Counted from the stretch's first letter, positions 1 through 13,033 are shown. The stretch: DNA of 40,971 nucleotides from Trachelipus rathkii (GCA_015478945.1 JABUQX010027795.1:1-40971); one strand, 5' to 3'. Numbers and translations: made by a program. The notes: a model not told the origin generated them from the sequence alone.

Positions 1-735
1 AACCATGAGAAGCTAAAAGAAGAAGGGCTGTAGACTGCATATACATGGAGTATTAATGAGAATAGGAAAACAACATTAAGATCTCGAGGAACAATCAGTC
101 GTGACTGCACACAAGCCTAACAGATTATAGTCGTCTTCGGATGGGAAGGATCTGAGAAGACTAATTGTAAATGTCAGGTTTTCCAAGGCAAGACAATGAA
201 TGTATTAGAGAGTATGTGGTGTGAGAAAGGGATAAATGAGAGATAAATTAAAGTATGTTGAGATTGGTGGTTTGGTTCATGTGGAAAAGATGTAAGATAG
301 TCGGTTGGTTAAGCGGATGTATAGTGGTTAGGGTGCTTGGGAATCGACCAGCTGGGAGACTGAAGAAAAAGTGGATGAGTCAGTTAAAGGAATGTTGGCA
401 GGAGAGAAATGTGAGTTTGGCAGAGGTGAGAAAAAAGGTGCATAATAGGAGTGAATGCAGAGTTTGGTGATGGGGTATGATTGTGGCCTACCTGGCAAGC
501 GCAATGAACCCCCACATTGACCAAGATGCCATAGTGAGGCGTCCACGTCGCGCGCGATCCCGCTGAAGCTCTAGGGTGGATTTTCTGATTGCGACGGGTT
601 TTCTTTCGACTTGCCGGTCATATCTTCGCACTACTTTTGTTTCGTGTTGCATGTTCACGCACGCTTACCCCCAGTCTTGGAGAAAAGAATAATAATAATA
701 ATGATGATGATTTTATTTCATTATATTATAATATT
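1..735 (+). mobile_element. LINE family A, 3' end (RT C-terminus plus 3' UTR), copy 1
   Basis: The + strand reads as the C-terminal tail of a non-LTR retrotransposon polyprotein. About 230-290 reads roughly as GVRKGINER followed by a W-F-G-type segment. A cleaner stretch at 316-470 contains GNRPAGRLKKKW and QERNVSLAEVRKKV, which match the familiar 'GNRPxGRPKKxW' C-terminal region of LINE reverse transcriptases. A stop follows at about 468-470. The 3' UTR carries a small stem (CCCCCA at 668-673, TGGAG at 678-682) and ends in TAA/TGA trinucleotide repeats that run directly into a (TA)n array. The 5' part is cut by the window edge and the frame is damaged upstream of 255. A second, inverted copy at 36150-36646 matches both the coding tail and the 3' UTR, which confirms it as a dispersed repeat. 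Confidence 0.7.
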
Positions 736-742
736 ATATATT

Positions 743-822
<80 letters not shown>

Positions 823-836
823 TCATATATATATAT
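736..836. repeat. (TA)n microsatellite
   Basis: Alternating TA with a few interruptions, beginning directly at the trinucleotide-repeat 3' end of LINE A copy 1. Open frames through it encode only Ile/Tyr repeats and are artefacts. Confidence 0.9.
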
Positions 837-839
837 ATA

Positions 840-1004
840 TTCAGGGATGGAGAGCTTGAAAAAAAATAAATCGAAACTCCCGACTCCGACTTCAGAGTCA
901 ATATTAAAACAACTGACTCCCGACTTCGACTCTAAGAGTCGATATTTAAACTGACATTTATGACTCCGACTCCCAATGAAAAATTTCATACACACACGTA
1001 ACAT
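840..1004. repeat. short GACTCC-type tandem repeat with embedded palindrome
   Basis: Two to three diverged units of about 40-47 bp, each starting near ACTCCCGACTYCGACT and continuing with an AGAGTC-ATATT motif. The second unit contains a perfect inverted repeat, TCGACTCT-A-AGAGTCGA at 926-942. The island sits between two (TA)n arrays. No coding potential is evident. Confidence 0.5.
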
Positions 1005-1324
1005 ATACTATATATATATATATATATGATATATACTATATATATATAGTATATATATATAATATATATATATTATATAATATAGATTATATAATATTAA
1101 TATTATATAATATAAATATAATATATATATATATTATAATATATAGTAATAATATATATATAATATAAATACAAATAAACAACAGTATATATATTTAAAT
1201 ATATATATATATATACTATATATATATATATATACTATATATATATACTATATATGATATAGTTTTATCATATATATAGTATAATATGATATAATATATA
1301 ATATATATATCGATATATATATAC

Positions 1325-1376
<52 letters not shown>

Positions 1377-1465
1377 CTATTAATATATAGTATTATATAC
1401 GTGTTATATATATATATATTAGGTATAGTATATATATATACATATAATATAATAAGCAACGTTTA

Positions 1466-1511
<46 letters not shown>

Positions 1512-1531
1512 ATAATATATATATATAATAG

Positions 1532-1565
<34 letters not shown>

Positions 1566-1616
1566 ATATATTATATATATATATAATATAAATATAATAT
1601 ACTATATATATATATT
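1005..1616. repeat. long imperfect (TA)n array
   Basis: About 600 bp of TA dinucleotides with TAATATA and CTATATAG interruptions. It ends abruptly at the start of the RT fragment at 1617. Confidence 0.85.
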
Positions 1617-2085
1617 CACCAACGTTTTAATTGCACAGCCCACCCCTTCCTGCCATACACAAGTTTCCTACTACACTCTTCGCAGCATCCGTTCCCTTCT
1701 CAATCAACACATACCCTAAAATATTTAAACTCAGACACTTGTTCCAGCTGCTCACCATCTAACCATCAACTTCACACTGAGGCTATCCTCACTCACAAGC
1801 CATAACCTTACTCTTATCTTACGTTTACTTTCAAACCCCTAAATTTACACACGCGGCCAAATCTCTCTACCAAATCTTCTCAAACTCTCCTTTCAGATTC
1901 GCCACAAAGAAACAAATCATCCGCAAATATAATAGGTAGGTTACCCTCCACTCATCTCCATTCTCCATCATCTAACACCATTTCCTGCCTGCCACCCCCA
2001 CCTCAATTTCTTTCATAACCCCATCCATATATAAATGAAAACCAAGGAGACATAACACAACCCTGTCTCACTCGCTATTAATATA
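1617..2085 (-). mobile_element. non-LTR retrotransposon RT palm fragment, minus strand
   Basis: On the minus strand this reads as RT palm: QGCVMSPW, then a gap, then LPIIFADDLFLCGESERRV, then RFGRVC-FRGLKVNV, then EQLEQVSEFKYF. FADD is the catalytic YxDD-type motif (complement of 1916-1927). The order matches RT domain 4 (QGCxxSPxLF), domain 5 (FADD) and domain 6-7 (GLKVN, EFKYLG). Several stops and frame changes make it a dead copy of about 155 codons. It could belong to the same family as LINE A, because such palms pair with the GNRPxGR tail, but the two pieces here do not overlap and this is untested. It is bounded by (TA)n on both sides. Confidence 0.75.
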
Positions 2086-2119
2086 TAATCATACTATATA
2101 TAATATATATATATATATT

Positions 2120-2178
<59 letters not shown>

Positions 2179-2240
2179 TTATCATATTATATATATATAT
2201 ATATATATTATATAATATACATATATATACTATAATATTA

Positions 2241-2306
<66 letters not shown>
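2086..2306. repeat. (TA)n array
   Basis: Alternating TA with short breaks, immediately after the minus-strand RT fragment. Confidence 0.85.
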
Positions 2307-2308
<2 letters not shown>

Positions 2309-4164
2309 AGGGGGCCTGTTACAACTACACCCTGGGTTGTTTGTTTTGTTAGTAAAGCTGATACGTTGTATAACCTCTTTTGGTTTTCGTATAACTAACC
2401 ATTTTTTGTAAAACCAGGGACGTTATTATTTTTATTTATTCTTATTTTTATCATATTATATCATTATTTATTTATTCATTATTTATTTATCACTCTTTAA
2501 TATCAGCATTTACCTTTAACGTTCTCTATTTTTCTCTTTAAATATAAAGTCAGATAATATCAGTAATATCAGTAACATCAATAATAATACACACTACTTA
2601 TCAGTATATAACAGATATTATTATTACATTTATATTCTTGACTGTCTGCTGTTGCATGAATGTTCTTATACATCACTCTCGAGGTGAGTTATATATATTT
2701 TACTATGATTATCGTTTGTAAGATGTTTATTATGGGCAATATAGACTTGATACTCAAAGATAAAAATGTGATAAAAACATTTAAAATTACAGTTTAGTGT
2801 CAAGACATCATCTGCTTATCCCCCAAAGTGAAACTAAAAGAAACTAAAAATCCCCTCTTTGCAAATTTAAGGGTGAGGAACATATTCTTTTCTAAACTAA
2901 ATATAATAAGTATAATATAATATAATAAACTAATTTGGAAAAACTAAACTAGATTATGATTAAAATTAATATATATATTATAATTCTAGGGTTTCTACCC
3001 CAGGGCCAATTTTCCAATACTGGTCACACTCCTGGGAAAACTTTTTAATACTGTGTCAATTTGTTAATCCTGGGCCTGAAATTTACCAGCTCAATTACGA
3101 GGTCTTGGGATAATTACTCCTGCCCCCAAAAGTGATAATTATTAGTGCCTTTCAAGTGGAACTTATCTAAAACTTTTAACAGTTCATCTCAACCAACGCA
3201 TAGTCTGCAGCTATCGTTTTATGAAAGGACTGTGTAATTAGAAAAACTTTAAGAAAGTGCCTTTAATAGTTATCCCCATCAGTTCCATACCTCATGAGCT
3301 AGCCCAGAAATCGTGTCAAAACTTTTAGAAACTAGTAAATTGAATGATGTCTTAAATACTTAATCTTAAGTTAAGTGTATGCCTAATTTATATATATATT
3401 TTGAAAACTCTGTAAATACGTGTGAATGAATGTATGATTGTAAAAATACACTCTCACAGATAAAAGTCTTGAACCAGAAAACAGGGATCATAAAAACATC
3501 GGACATTGAATGATTTATCGGAAAGTAGGTACGTTCCATAGTGTTCGGCCAAACTTCTATTATATATAAAGCAACCTAACTATTAAGTAACCTAACTTTA
3601 AGTTGTATAACCAATACTCTGACCTGATGGTTTACCTTAACCTTAGCCTTTAAAATTCTTGTATATAAAATATATTTCAATTAATTATATTATAATAAAA
3701 ATAAAATCCACACATCTTTTTTCTTTCTATCCTTCTTATCTATCATCTATAAGTAACTTCTTCTTGAATCTAAATTAAAAATAAAGTGTAACTAAAAACC
3801 AACACAAGTCACACACAGGCGAACAGCACTAATGAACTGAAATGAAGTTCCAGAGGCATATGCGACCCGCGTTGGAGATTATTCGAAATGCCTAATCGTG
3901 TCTTGAAGTGAATGCAATAGGAGAAGTAATTTCTCATTTTTCTTCAAGGTACCCTTATATATTTTTCTTACCTTTCTATTTTTTTTTACTAAACATAATT
4001 TATAACTTAAAATTTAAATCACACTCTAGCAGTCAAAAACAACTGAATTAAATAATTCTTTAATTTTGTGCACAACTTGGAGAACAGGCTTTAAATACGA
4101 TAAGGCTCAGATACGATAACGTAATATCCGGTGCAACTTTTATGCCTTACTGCCTTGTTCTCCG
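2307..4164. other. anonymous AT-rich DNA, no gene seen
   Basis: No reading frame of convincing composition occurs on either strand. There are local ATTTATTT-rich runs (about 2430-2500), a few C/T-rich unique stretches (about 2990-3330) and short AT runs. I recognise no repeat family in it. Confidence 0.6.
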
Positions 4165-6365
<2,201 letters not shown>

Positions 6366-6399
6366 TATTATATATAAAAGTCATTTATTTTTAATATTT

Positions 6400-6407
6400 A
6401 TTTTCAG
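6400..6407 (+). promoter_or_regulatory. candidate 3' splice acceptor of the PLD gene
   Basis: TTTTCAG|A at 6401-6408, preceded by a T-rich stretch with TTAAT-like branch-point candidates. The bases that follow (from 6409) stay open in one frame up to an A5 run at 6457-6461, beyond which the C2 domain begins. The sequence fits an intron end, which would explain why no start methionine precedes the C2 domain. This is an inference from consensus only. Confidence 0.3.
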
Positions 6408-6760
6408 ACTCAATTTTAGCTTTAATATCTTAAGTAAGAATATTTTCATTTGGTGTAAAAAGGCACTGTCATATTTATGTATATTGATTTAATTAAAGCA
6501 GAAAAATTTTGCCAGATTTAGATACAGCTTTTTTAATGTAGATGGCAAAGACACATTCGATCCCTATGCCCAAGTTCTTTTTGGAAGTTGTGTTGTTTGT
6601 AAGTCCACTATAAATAATAACATTCCAAAATGGCAGGAATCCCATAGAATTCCAGTTTGTCATCCTGCTGAAGAAACTGTTGAGGTTATGGATAAAGACC
6701 ATGTTGGGGGTGGGAAAACTCAGAAGTAGTTCTTTCAAGAAGAATGAAGGAGAGAAGTGA
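6408..6760 (+). pseudogene. C2-domain coding part of the phospholipase D gene, frame broken
   Basis: Read across frame changes, this gives a recognisable N-terminal C2 domain of plant-type PLD. Frame 3 from 6459 gives [17 protein letters not shown] (first strand). Frame 1 from about 6523 gives YSFFNVDGKDTFDPYAQVLFG, CKSTINNNIPKWQESHRIPV and EETVEVMDKDHVGGGK, with the Asp clusters DxFDPY and MDKD where C2 calcium loops are expected. Frame 2 from about 6719 gives LRSSSFKKNEGE. Frame 1 at 6757-6768 reads VIEG, joining GWHDLPDYEG of the long frame downstream. The breaks lie at or near A5 (6457-6461), 6511-6520, G4A4 (about 6712-6718), GAGAAG (6752-6757) and G4 (6766-6769). An equally simple reading of the last two breaks is a single in-frame TGA at 6758-6760. 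It is either a decayed 5' exon or sequence with consensus errors next to a (TA)n array. Confidence 0.6.
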
Positions 6761-8740
6761 TTGAAGGGGTGGCATGATTTGCCTGATTATGAAGGTGCTA
6801 GAGTCAACTTTAAAATTCAGTATATTCCTAAGGACAACATTAATAATGGTTTTGAGGTTCCAGATTGTTACTTTAAAATGCAAGAAGGGGGTAAAATAAC
6901 CCTTTATCAAGATGCTCATTGTCCAGAGTCATTGCCTTTTTACGAGTTTATTTCAGATCATTGTGGCACAACTTACAAAGGAGCTAATGCATGGGTTGAC
7001 CTTTACAATTCAATTTCACAAGCTCAGCACTTTATATACATCTCTGGTTGGAGTGTTAATACAGACACTTTACTACTAAGGTCATGCGAATGTGAAACTG
7101 AAGATGCAGGTGAATCATTTGGTCAGTTACTTGTTCGTAAAGCTGAAGAAGGAGTTAGAGTACTTGTTCTTATTTGGAATGAAAAAATGAGTAATGATGT
7201 AACGCCTGGCCTCATGGGAACTCATGATGAAGAAACAAGACTTTATTTTGAAGGAACTGATGTAGAAGTTGCTGTTGTACCAAGAATTCGGCAGTTAGAA
7301 GGAATTACTAGTTATTTGCGCAATCAGTTTGCACAGACATGTTACACCCACCATCAAAAAACTATTATTTTAGATGATCCACTTACTGATGAAGAAAAAC
7401 CAAGGATCCTTGCTTATTTAGGGGGCTTAGATGTGACAAATGGAAGGTGGGATACTCCAGAGCATGATCTATTTAACACTTTAAAAGGTTTACATAGTGG
7501 GGACTTTTACAACAATTGTGTGACTACCACTTCAGATTGTGGCCCACGACAGCCATGGCATGATATTCACTGCAAATTAGAAGGACCTGGTTCAAAAGAT
7601 GTTTTAGACAATTTTGTTGAAAGATGGAGATTACAAGCATCTGAAAAGACCCAAAGACTCATACATATTAATAATGAAAACTTTGAACTTGAAGCTCCAC
7701 TACCTTTTGAGTGTGAAGACATGTCTTGGAACTCTCAGATATTTCGTTCCATTACTTCAGATTCTGCCCTTTTTGATTTTGAGAAAAGTTACACAATTCC
7801 CAAGCGTAAAGGAAAGTTTGTTGATGACAGCATTCATAGAGCTTATATACATCATATTCGCAGAGCAGACAGATTTATATATATTGAAAATCAGTACTTT
7901 TTAGGATCTGCCTTTGCATGGGAAGAGGAAAGAGATACCAAAGCATATCATCTTATACCCCAAGAGATCACACAAAGAATAATTCAAAAAATTAATGGTG
8001 GGGAAGATATTAGAGTTTATATAATAATTCCAATGTTTCCTGAAGGAGATCCAACCACTAAACCAGTACAGGCAATTCTTCACTGGCAGCATCGCACAAT
8101 GGAGATGATGTATAAAAGTATAGCCAAAGCCATTGAGGAAAATGAATTAGAAGCACACCCAACAGATTATCTTTCTTTCTTTTGCCTTGGAAAACGAGAA
8201 TCTCCTGATGAAATTCCAGATGATCTTAGTACACCTGAACCAGAAACCACTTTATGCAGTGTTCGAGAACAGGCAAGGTTTATGATATATGTCCATTCTA
8301 AAATGATGATTGTAGATGATGATTACATTATTGTTGGATCTGCCAATATCAACCAACGGAGCATGGGAGGTACTCGTGATTCAGAAATTGCAGTTGGAGC
8401 ATTTCAGCCTGAACATACAAGAGAATCAACTGGTGGAGAACCAAATGGTGATATTCACAATTTTCGTTTGTCTCTTTGGGGAGAACATCTGGGAACTCTG
8501 GATGAAGTTCATATTGATCCAGGAACAATTGAATGTATGCAAGCAGTTAGAGAAACTGCATCAGCTTATTGGCAGGAATATGCAGCTAATGATCCAAAGA
8601 GAGTTGAAGGGCATTTATTGCATTATCCTGTGCAAGTTTGTTCTGATGGAACTGTCCTAAACCTTGAGGAATGTGATACAATTCCAGACTTAAATGCTTC
8701 TATACTAGGAGCAGAGTTACCTACTATAGCTTACAAATAA
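6761..8740 (+). CDS. phospholipase D, plant-type C2-PLD class, catalytic region (5' end incomplete)
   Basis: The family hydrolyses phosphatidylcholine and related lipids to phosphatidic acid plus the head group at membranes, usually with calcium. The 659-codon frame is uninterrupted. Positions below count its first codon, TTG, as 1. Seen: QDAH 50-53; ISGWSV 94-99; GLMGTHDEETR 150-160; HKD motif 1 with H198, K200, D205 (HHQKTIILD); LGGLDVTNGRWDTPEHDLF 220-238; PWHDIHCKLEGP 265-276; IENQYF 375-380; HKD motif 2 with H512, K514, D519 (VHSKMMIVDD); GSANINQRSM 526-535; the C-terminal strand ends near NASILGAE 645-652. Motif order, spacing and the C-terminus match plant PLD alpha/beta-like enzymes, not animal PLD1/2, which carry PX-PH domains. 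With the C2 part upstream, the protein would be about 770 residues, near the family's usual size. The TTG is not a credible start; the true start must lie upstream. Base use is AT-rich like the surroundings. The open catalytic frame argues for recent selection. Class assignment is firm; expression is unknown. Confidence 0.93.
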   Translation: MKGWHDLPDYEGARVNFKIQYIPKDNINNGFEVPDCYFKMQEGGKITLYQDAHCPESLPFYEFISDHCGTTYKGANAWVDLYNSISQAQHFIYISGWSVNTDTLLLRSCECETEDAGESFGQLLVRKAEEGVRVLVLIWNEKMSNDVTPGLMGTHDEETRLYFEGTDVEVAVVPRIRQLEGITSYLRNQFAQTCYTHHQKTIILDDPLTDEEKPRILAYLGGLDVTNGRWDTPEHDLFNTLKGLHSGDFYNNCVTTTSDCGPRQPWHDIHCKLEGPGSKDVLDNFVERWRLQASEKTQRLIHINNENFELEAPLPFECEDMSWNSQIFRSITSDSALFDFEKSYTIPKRKGKFVDDSIHRAYIHHIRRADRFIYIENQYFLGSAFAWEEERDTKAYHLIPQEITQRIIQKINGGEDIRVYIIIPMFPEGDPTTKPVQAILHWQHRTMEMMYKSIAKAIEENELEAHPTDYLSFFCLGKRESPDEIPDDLSTPEPETTLCSVREQARFMIYVHSKMMIVDDDYIIVGSANINQRSMGGTRDSEIAVGAFQPEHTRESTGGEPNGDIHNFRLSLWGEHLGTLDEVHIDPGTIECMQAVRETASAYWQEYAANDPKRVEGHLLHYPVQVCSDGTVLNLEECDTIPDLNASILGAELPTIAYK

Positions 8741-8744
8741 TTGT

Positions 8745-9027
8745 ATCGGATGTTATATTTATATAATATATAGTATATATATATTTATATAATATATACT
8801 ATATATATTATATTATTATATATTATTATATTTAATATATTTTATATTACTATATATATATATAATATTATTTAAATAAATATATATATATATTTTATTA
8901 TATTATATATATAGTATAAATATATATATATATATATATATAGTATATTTATATATATATATATATTATATTATATATTTATATATATATATATATATTA
9001 TATATAGTATATATATATATATATATG
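8745..9027. repeat. (TA)n array in the putative PLD 3' UTR
   Basis: Imperfect TA repeat starting about 15 bases after the PLD stop codon and lying before the AATAAA at 9069. A transcript that uses that signal would carry a UA-repeat of nearly 280 bases. Confidence 0.85.
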
Positions 9028-9068
9028 CAGTTTTAGATTATGCATAAAATTACATGTAATATTTTGAA

Positions 9069-9074
9069 AATAAA
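9069..9074 (+). terminator. candidate polyadenylation signal for PLD
   Basis: AATAAA, about 330 bases past the stop, followed by T/G-rich sequence (TTTTTGAG, then TCTGTTTCTGTGGTGTG at about 9103-9119) of the type seen downstream of cleavage sites. It is the first canonical hexamer in unique sequence after the gene; the AATAAA at 8876-8881 lies inside the TA repeat. Confidence 0.4.
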
Positions 9075-9288
9075 TATTGTCAAGTTTTTGAGTAACTTTA
9101 CAATCTCTGTTTCTGTGGTGTGTAACGTTGCAGATACAGTTTTTATGTGAAGAAGTAAAGATGGATGTTAATTTTCAATTAATTAAAGATCTATGGCATC
9201 ACCACAGAAAAAATTTTTATAACAGTTATTCATAATTGTGTGTGTAATTGTGCATGCATTGGAGATGTCAGATTCTGACATTTTATTG

Positions 9289-12052
9289 TTTTTTTTTTTT
9301 TTTTTTTTTCGGTTATCACACGCTACGGGCAATGCCCTATTCAGGAGGGAGGTGTTCAAAAACAACAAAATTCAACTAACACAAACTACGCAGATGAGCA
9401 CGGACGCGGGCTTAAATTTGGTAGGAAACACAGAAGATGAGAGATTCACAGAACAGAGGTGGCAGGAAGAAGGACGCACCGCAGAGAATAGGTGGAGTAT
9501 GCTATATCAACACAATATGTCGAACAAGCACCCTTGTTGCTACGAGGCACGTCTGTAAAGTGGGGCACGCGGTGGAAATTCCCTCGAGCAACTTGCCGCA
9601 CCGGGTACCTATGGAAAGAAGATAAGCACCACTGCGCCACGCAAAGATAGGGGTCAAGTGAATAGAATTAAGAACAGGACAGTTTATAAGTCTTTTTCGC
9701 CTTTGACTCGACCCTATCCAAACGCAGTGAACCTGAGCCACCGCAGATATGAGAGCTTTTTACTCCATAAAGGCCGGATGAGGCCTTGTATACTGGAGTA
9801 ACTGTAAGAGAAAAGAAGTTCGCTTTGAACAGAACTCCCAGCCTCCTTGAGGCCGCCTTAGCACCCGTTGTTGTGGTTTCCAAGACATTTTATTTGTTTG
9901 ATGTTAAGGCAAGGATGTTAGTATATTGTCGACGGAGAGACGGAGGAACCGGTCGAAAGAGATAGGAAAGTGTTATGAGGTGTCTTAGAGAGGGAGATTT
10001 TGTGAAGTTGGTTTTTAAGAATGAATTTACAGGTTCAGAGACCCCACCGAATCATATCCAGATCAGCTCGATAGTCGGAAAATATTAGACGAGAGGCAAT
10101 TTGAAGTAAAAGAAGGAGCAGATTGAAATGAGTTTGAAGAATGAAGGTCGAGTCATCGGATAAAGTTAGATGTGCAGTTAAGAGTGAGGTGAGAAGATAT
10201 TATGAAAAGTAGGAATAAGTAGGAGATAAGACAGGAAATATTAGAAGAAGTCGCCCCATCATTGTTTTGCGATTTTTTGGAAGAAAGTAGACATTAAGTA
10301 AGCAAGAGAGGAGGAAACCAGTGGAGGGTGAGCTTGGAGAGCATGACGCGTGCCATACCCGGTGATGTTTGGAGTTGTCAAGCGCCACACGCAGTTCCCC
10401 CGTAGTCTAAGGAGCGGGAAACAATAAGATCAGTAAGATAGGCAAGTTCTCGCCGTAGCCTCGAGCGCCGAGCAGTGCTGGCGATCGGAAAGAGTGAGTG
10501 AGATTCAGTTTTATATTGAGAGTTGGAAGGTTTTCAAAGATCTTGATAGAATACAAGTGAGACAGCTCGATATTAGAAGGATCAGAGCGGTTCTTTTTTT
10601 GAATAGGTTGGAATGTGCGTGCTTCAACTGAGGAAGTGCTAGTATTGAACTAGGATATAGTTTTGGGCGGAGATGAAGGAAGCACATCCTCAAAATCGGA
10701 GGAATGGCCATCGGCACCCGCTTCCTAAGTCGTAGATTTAGGAGGGCCATCACCGATCGAATGTTATTATTCTGGAGAGTGGAAGTAGGAATGAGGTGGA
10801 TATGTTTTGAATCGTCCTTTTTTTGAGTTTAGAGGGAAAATAGGAGCCGAGAGATTGCATTTTCAGTTGACGAGAATTAGCAACAGAACATCAGAGCGAA
10901 TAAGAGGAGGAAAGACGATTTACAGAAGGTTGTTAGAATTGTTTTGGCAAGAGGGCCCCAGAAAGATGTTGTTCGGTAGGAGACGGAAGGAGTGTTAGCG
11001 CCTTTGATGAAGCCGCTTTGTCGTCGAGAGTTCCCTGAACGATTTCTAGCCGAATGAAATTAGCAAGAGTATAGGAGAACGAGAATTTTACCACTCACGA
11101 TACGCACTGTCTATAGCTTGAATGGCCAGAAAAGCCACGGATGAACCATGGATTTATGAGGAGGAAAGATTATTAGCCGAAGAAGGAATAGAACCTATCA
11201 TCCCATCAACGATTAGCTCCCAACCTTATCGGCAGAGTTGAAGCGCGTCACCAGAACAAAGCAGTCTCCAATTATAGTTAGCGTAGAGCAACGAATGCCC
11301 CCACGGCCCGACAGGCCAGGAAAAAACGCAAAGGGCAGGATGAAGCTTTGGAGAGAAAGTATTAAAATTAAGAGGATATCAGGTTGTGGTCAGATTACCA
11401 AAAGGAGCGAAGGTGGTGGTGTCTTTATAGAGAGAAGACTAGTGGTGAAAATAGGTCAAGTGGTGTTCAAGAATGAGTTGGGACGGATCGGAATGTGTGT
11501 GGGTTCGTAATTAGCGCTCGACGTTGAGAATGGCCTAAATGTCGGCTCCTCCCCACTAAATCAGTTGAGAGGAACAACATTCAGTGTTGTGTCATTGGAA
11601 ATCCCAAATAGAGGACTCGTATTTGGATGAGAAGATGTAACGAGTCTCGTGAGAAGTAGTAACATTATTTCAAAAAAGGCGTGAAAATATGTTTCGTTAG
11701 GGAGAACGTGCAGCAGACAGCTTATTGTAGTAGAGGAAGAGAAGTTTTTAACACAGAACATTCGAAGTTTAGGCGAGATCGAGATTCTAAGACGGTTTAA
11801 GGAGTGTTTTATTTTAACATGAGCACATACTCCACCTTTAGACGGAAATTATGAAATAAGTTATAGGATGAATTCTTAGAACGAGTTAGTGAATGAATTC
11901 CTAGCCATCTGGGTCTCAGACGGAGCAGAAGGTGGTTAGGATTAGGTTAGAGAGGTGTATTTCCGGATGCAGAGTTTAGATTGCATTCGATGTAAGCCCC
12001 GCGCCCCGGTGAAATCTGCCAGTGCATTGCTGCACTACGAAAAAAAAAAAAG

Positions 12053-12082
<30 letters not shown>
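9289..12082. mobile_element. higher-GC block bounded by T21 and an A-tract, probable retroelement-derived
   Basis: Sequence composition changes sharply between T21 (9289-9309) and an A-tract (12040-12082, one G). The interior is G/A-rich on the + strand with clearly higher GC than the flanks. No frame exceeds about 106 codons, and I could not match any protein domain with confidence. A frame near 11156-11230 (EEERLLAEEGIEP) faintly recalls an LTR-retrotransposon RT start, but nothing after it supports that. Hairpins lie just inside both tracts: GGGCA-A-TGCCC at 9327-9337 and AGTGCA-TTGC-TGCACT at 12021-12036. The tails point outward, which fits two head-to-head retroposons, the left one on the minus strand and the right one on the plus strand. 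Confidence 0.4.
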
Positions 12083-12083
<1 letters not shown>

Positions 12084-12686
12084 AGACAAACGTGAAATCA
12101 GATTTAAAATCATTCACACGTCTAAAACCTAAATTTAAAACCGTAAATGTTAAAAAGCTAAATCGTATTTACAGTTAAAATATGTAAAATATGAAAATGG
12201 CATTAGTCTATTTTTTTTTTTTTTATACCGTATATATATTTTTTAATTTAAACTTTAATTTTATTGCCAAGATTTGACCTTTTTGATCAGGAGTTTTTCT
12301 TAAATGCCTGTGGTGAACGCAATATTTTTAATTTTTTTTGTTGTTGTGTTTTTTATTTAGCGGCATTATATATGTTATGATATATTTTTTTTTAGATTTT
12401 AAGGTTCACAAAGTATATAAATCTTGCAGTCAATTAAATGACACTTTTAAAGCATATTTCGATCTGTGTATTTTTAGGTTTTTTCCTAAATATTTTTTAT
12501 GAGCTTATTATAGAAGATTAAGATAACTTTTGTGCCAATTTAAAGCTGTGCTAGTATTGTATGAAATTTTAAATTAATTAATGGCTATTAAATTTAAGAT
12601 TATTTAAAATCAATGGTAATTACTTGTTTGTAGAGGACTTTTATAATTATAAAGTTGTTCATTTACATACATTATATTTTCTTTTG
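12083..12686. other. AT-rich DNA, nothing recognised
   Basis: Low-GC sequence with many T-runs, between the A-tract and the next (TA)n array. No frame or repeat is identified. Confidence 0.5.
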
Positions 12687-13033
12687 TATATAATATATAT
12701 ATATAGATTATTATACATATCTACAAACTATTTAATTCAGTATATATCACTCTTCTATATATATATATATATATTATATATATATACAGTATATATATAC
12801 CCGTCATATATTATATATATATATATAATATTATATTACATATTATATATATATATAATAATATATATATATATTTATATATATATATATTATATATTTA
12901 TATATACACAGCACTACAAATACAGCTGTATTGATGAATTGATATATATATATATATATTACTGTACTTACTTCAAATTTTTATATATATATATTATATA
13001 TATATTTATATTATATAATATATTTATATTCAC
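12687..13033. repeat. imperfect (TA)n array
   Basis: TA tracts with short unique interruptions (about 12715-12760 and 12905-12945). Confidence 0.8.

Noticed and set aside
6761..6763. TTG as the true start of the PLD protein
   Set aside because: Homology continues upstream into a C2 domain, and a TTG start is not expected in an animal nuclear gene.
6761..8740. PLD as a bacterial contaminant
   Set aside because: Plant-type motifs, AT-rich codons, no operon neighbours and flanking eukaryotic repeats on both sides.
11156..11240. Gypsy-type RT start (EEERLLAEEGIEP)
   Set aside because: No following RT motifs in any frame.
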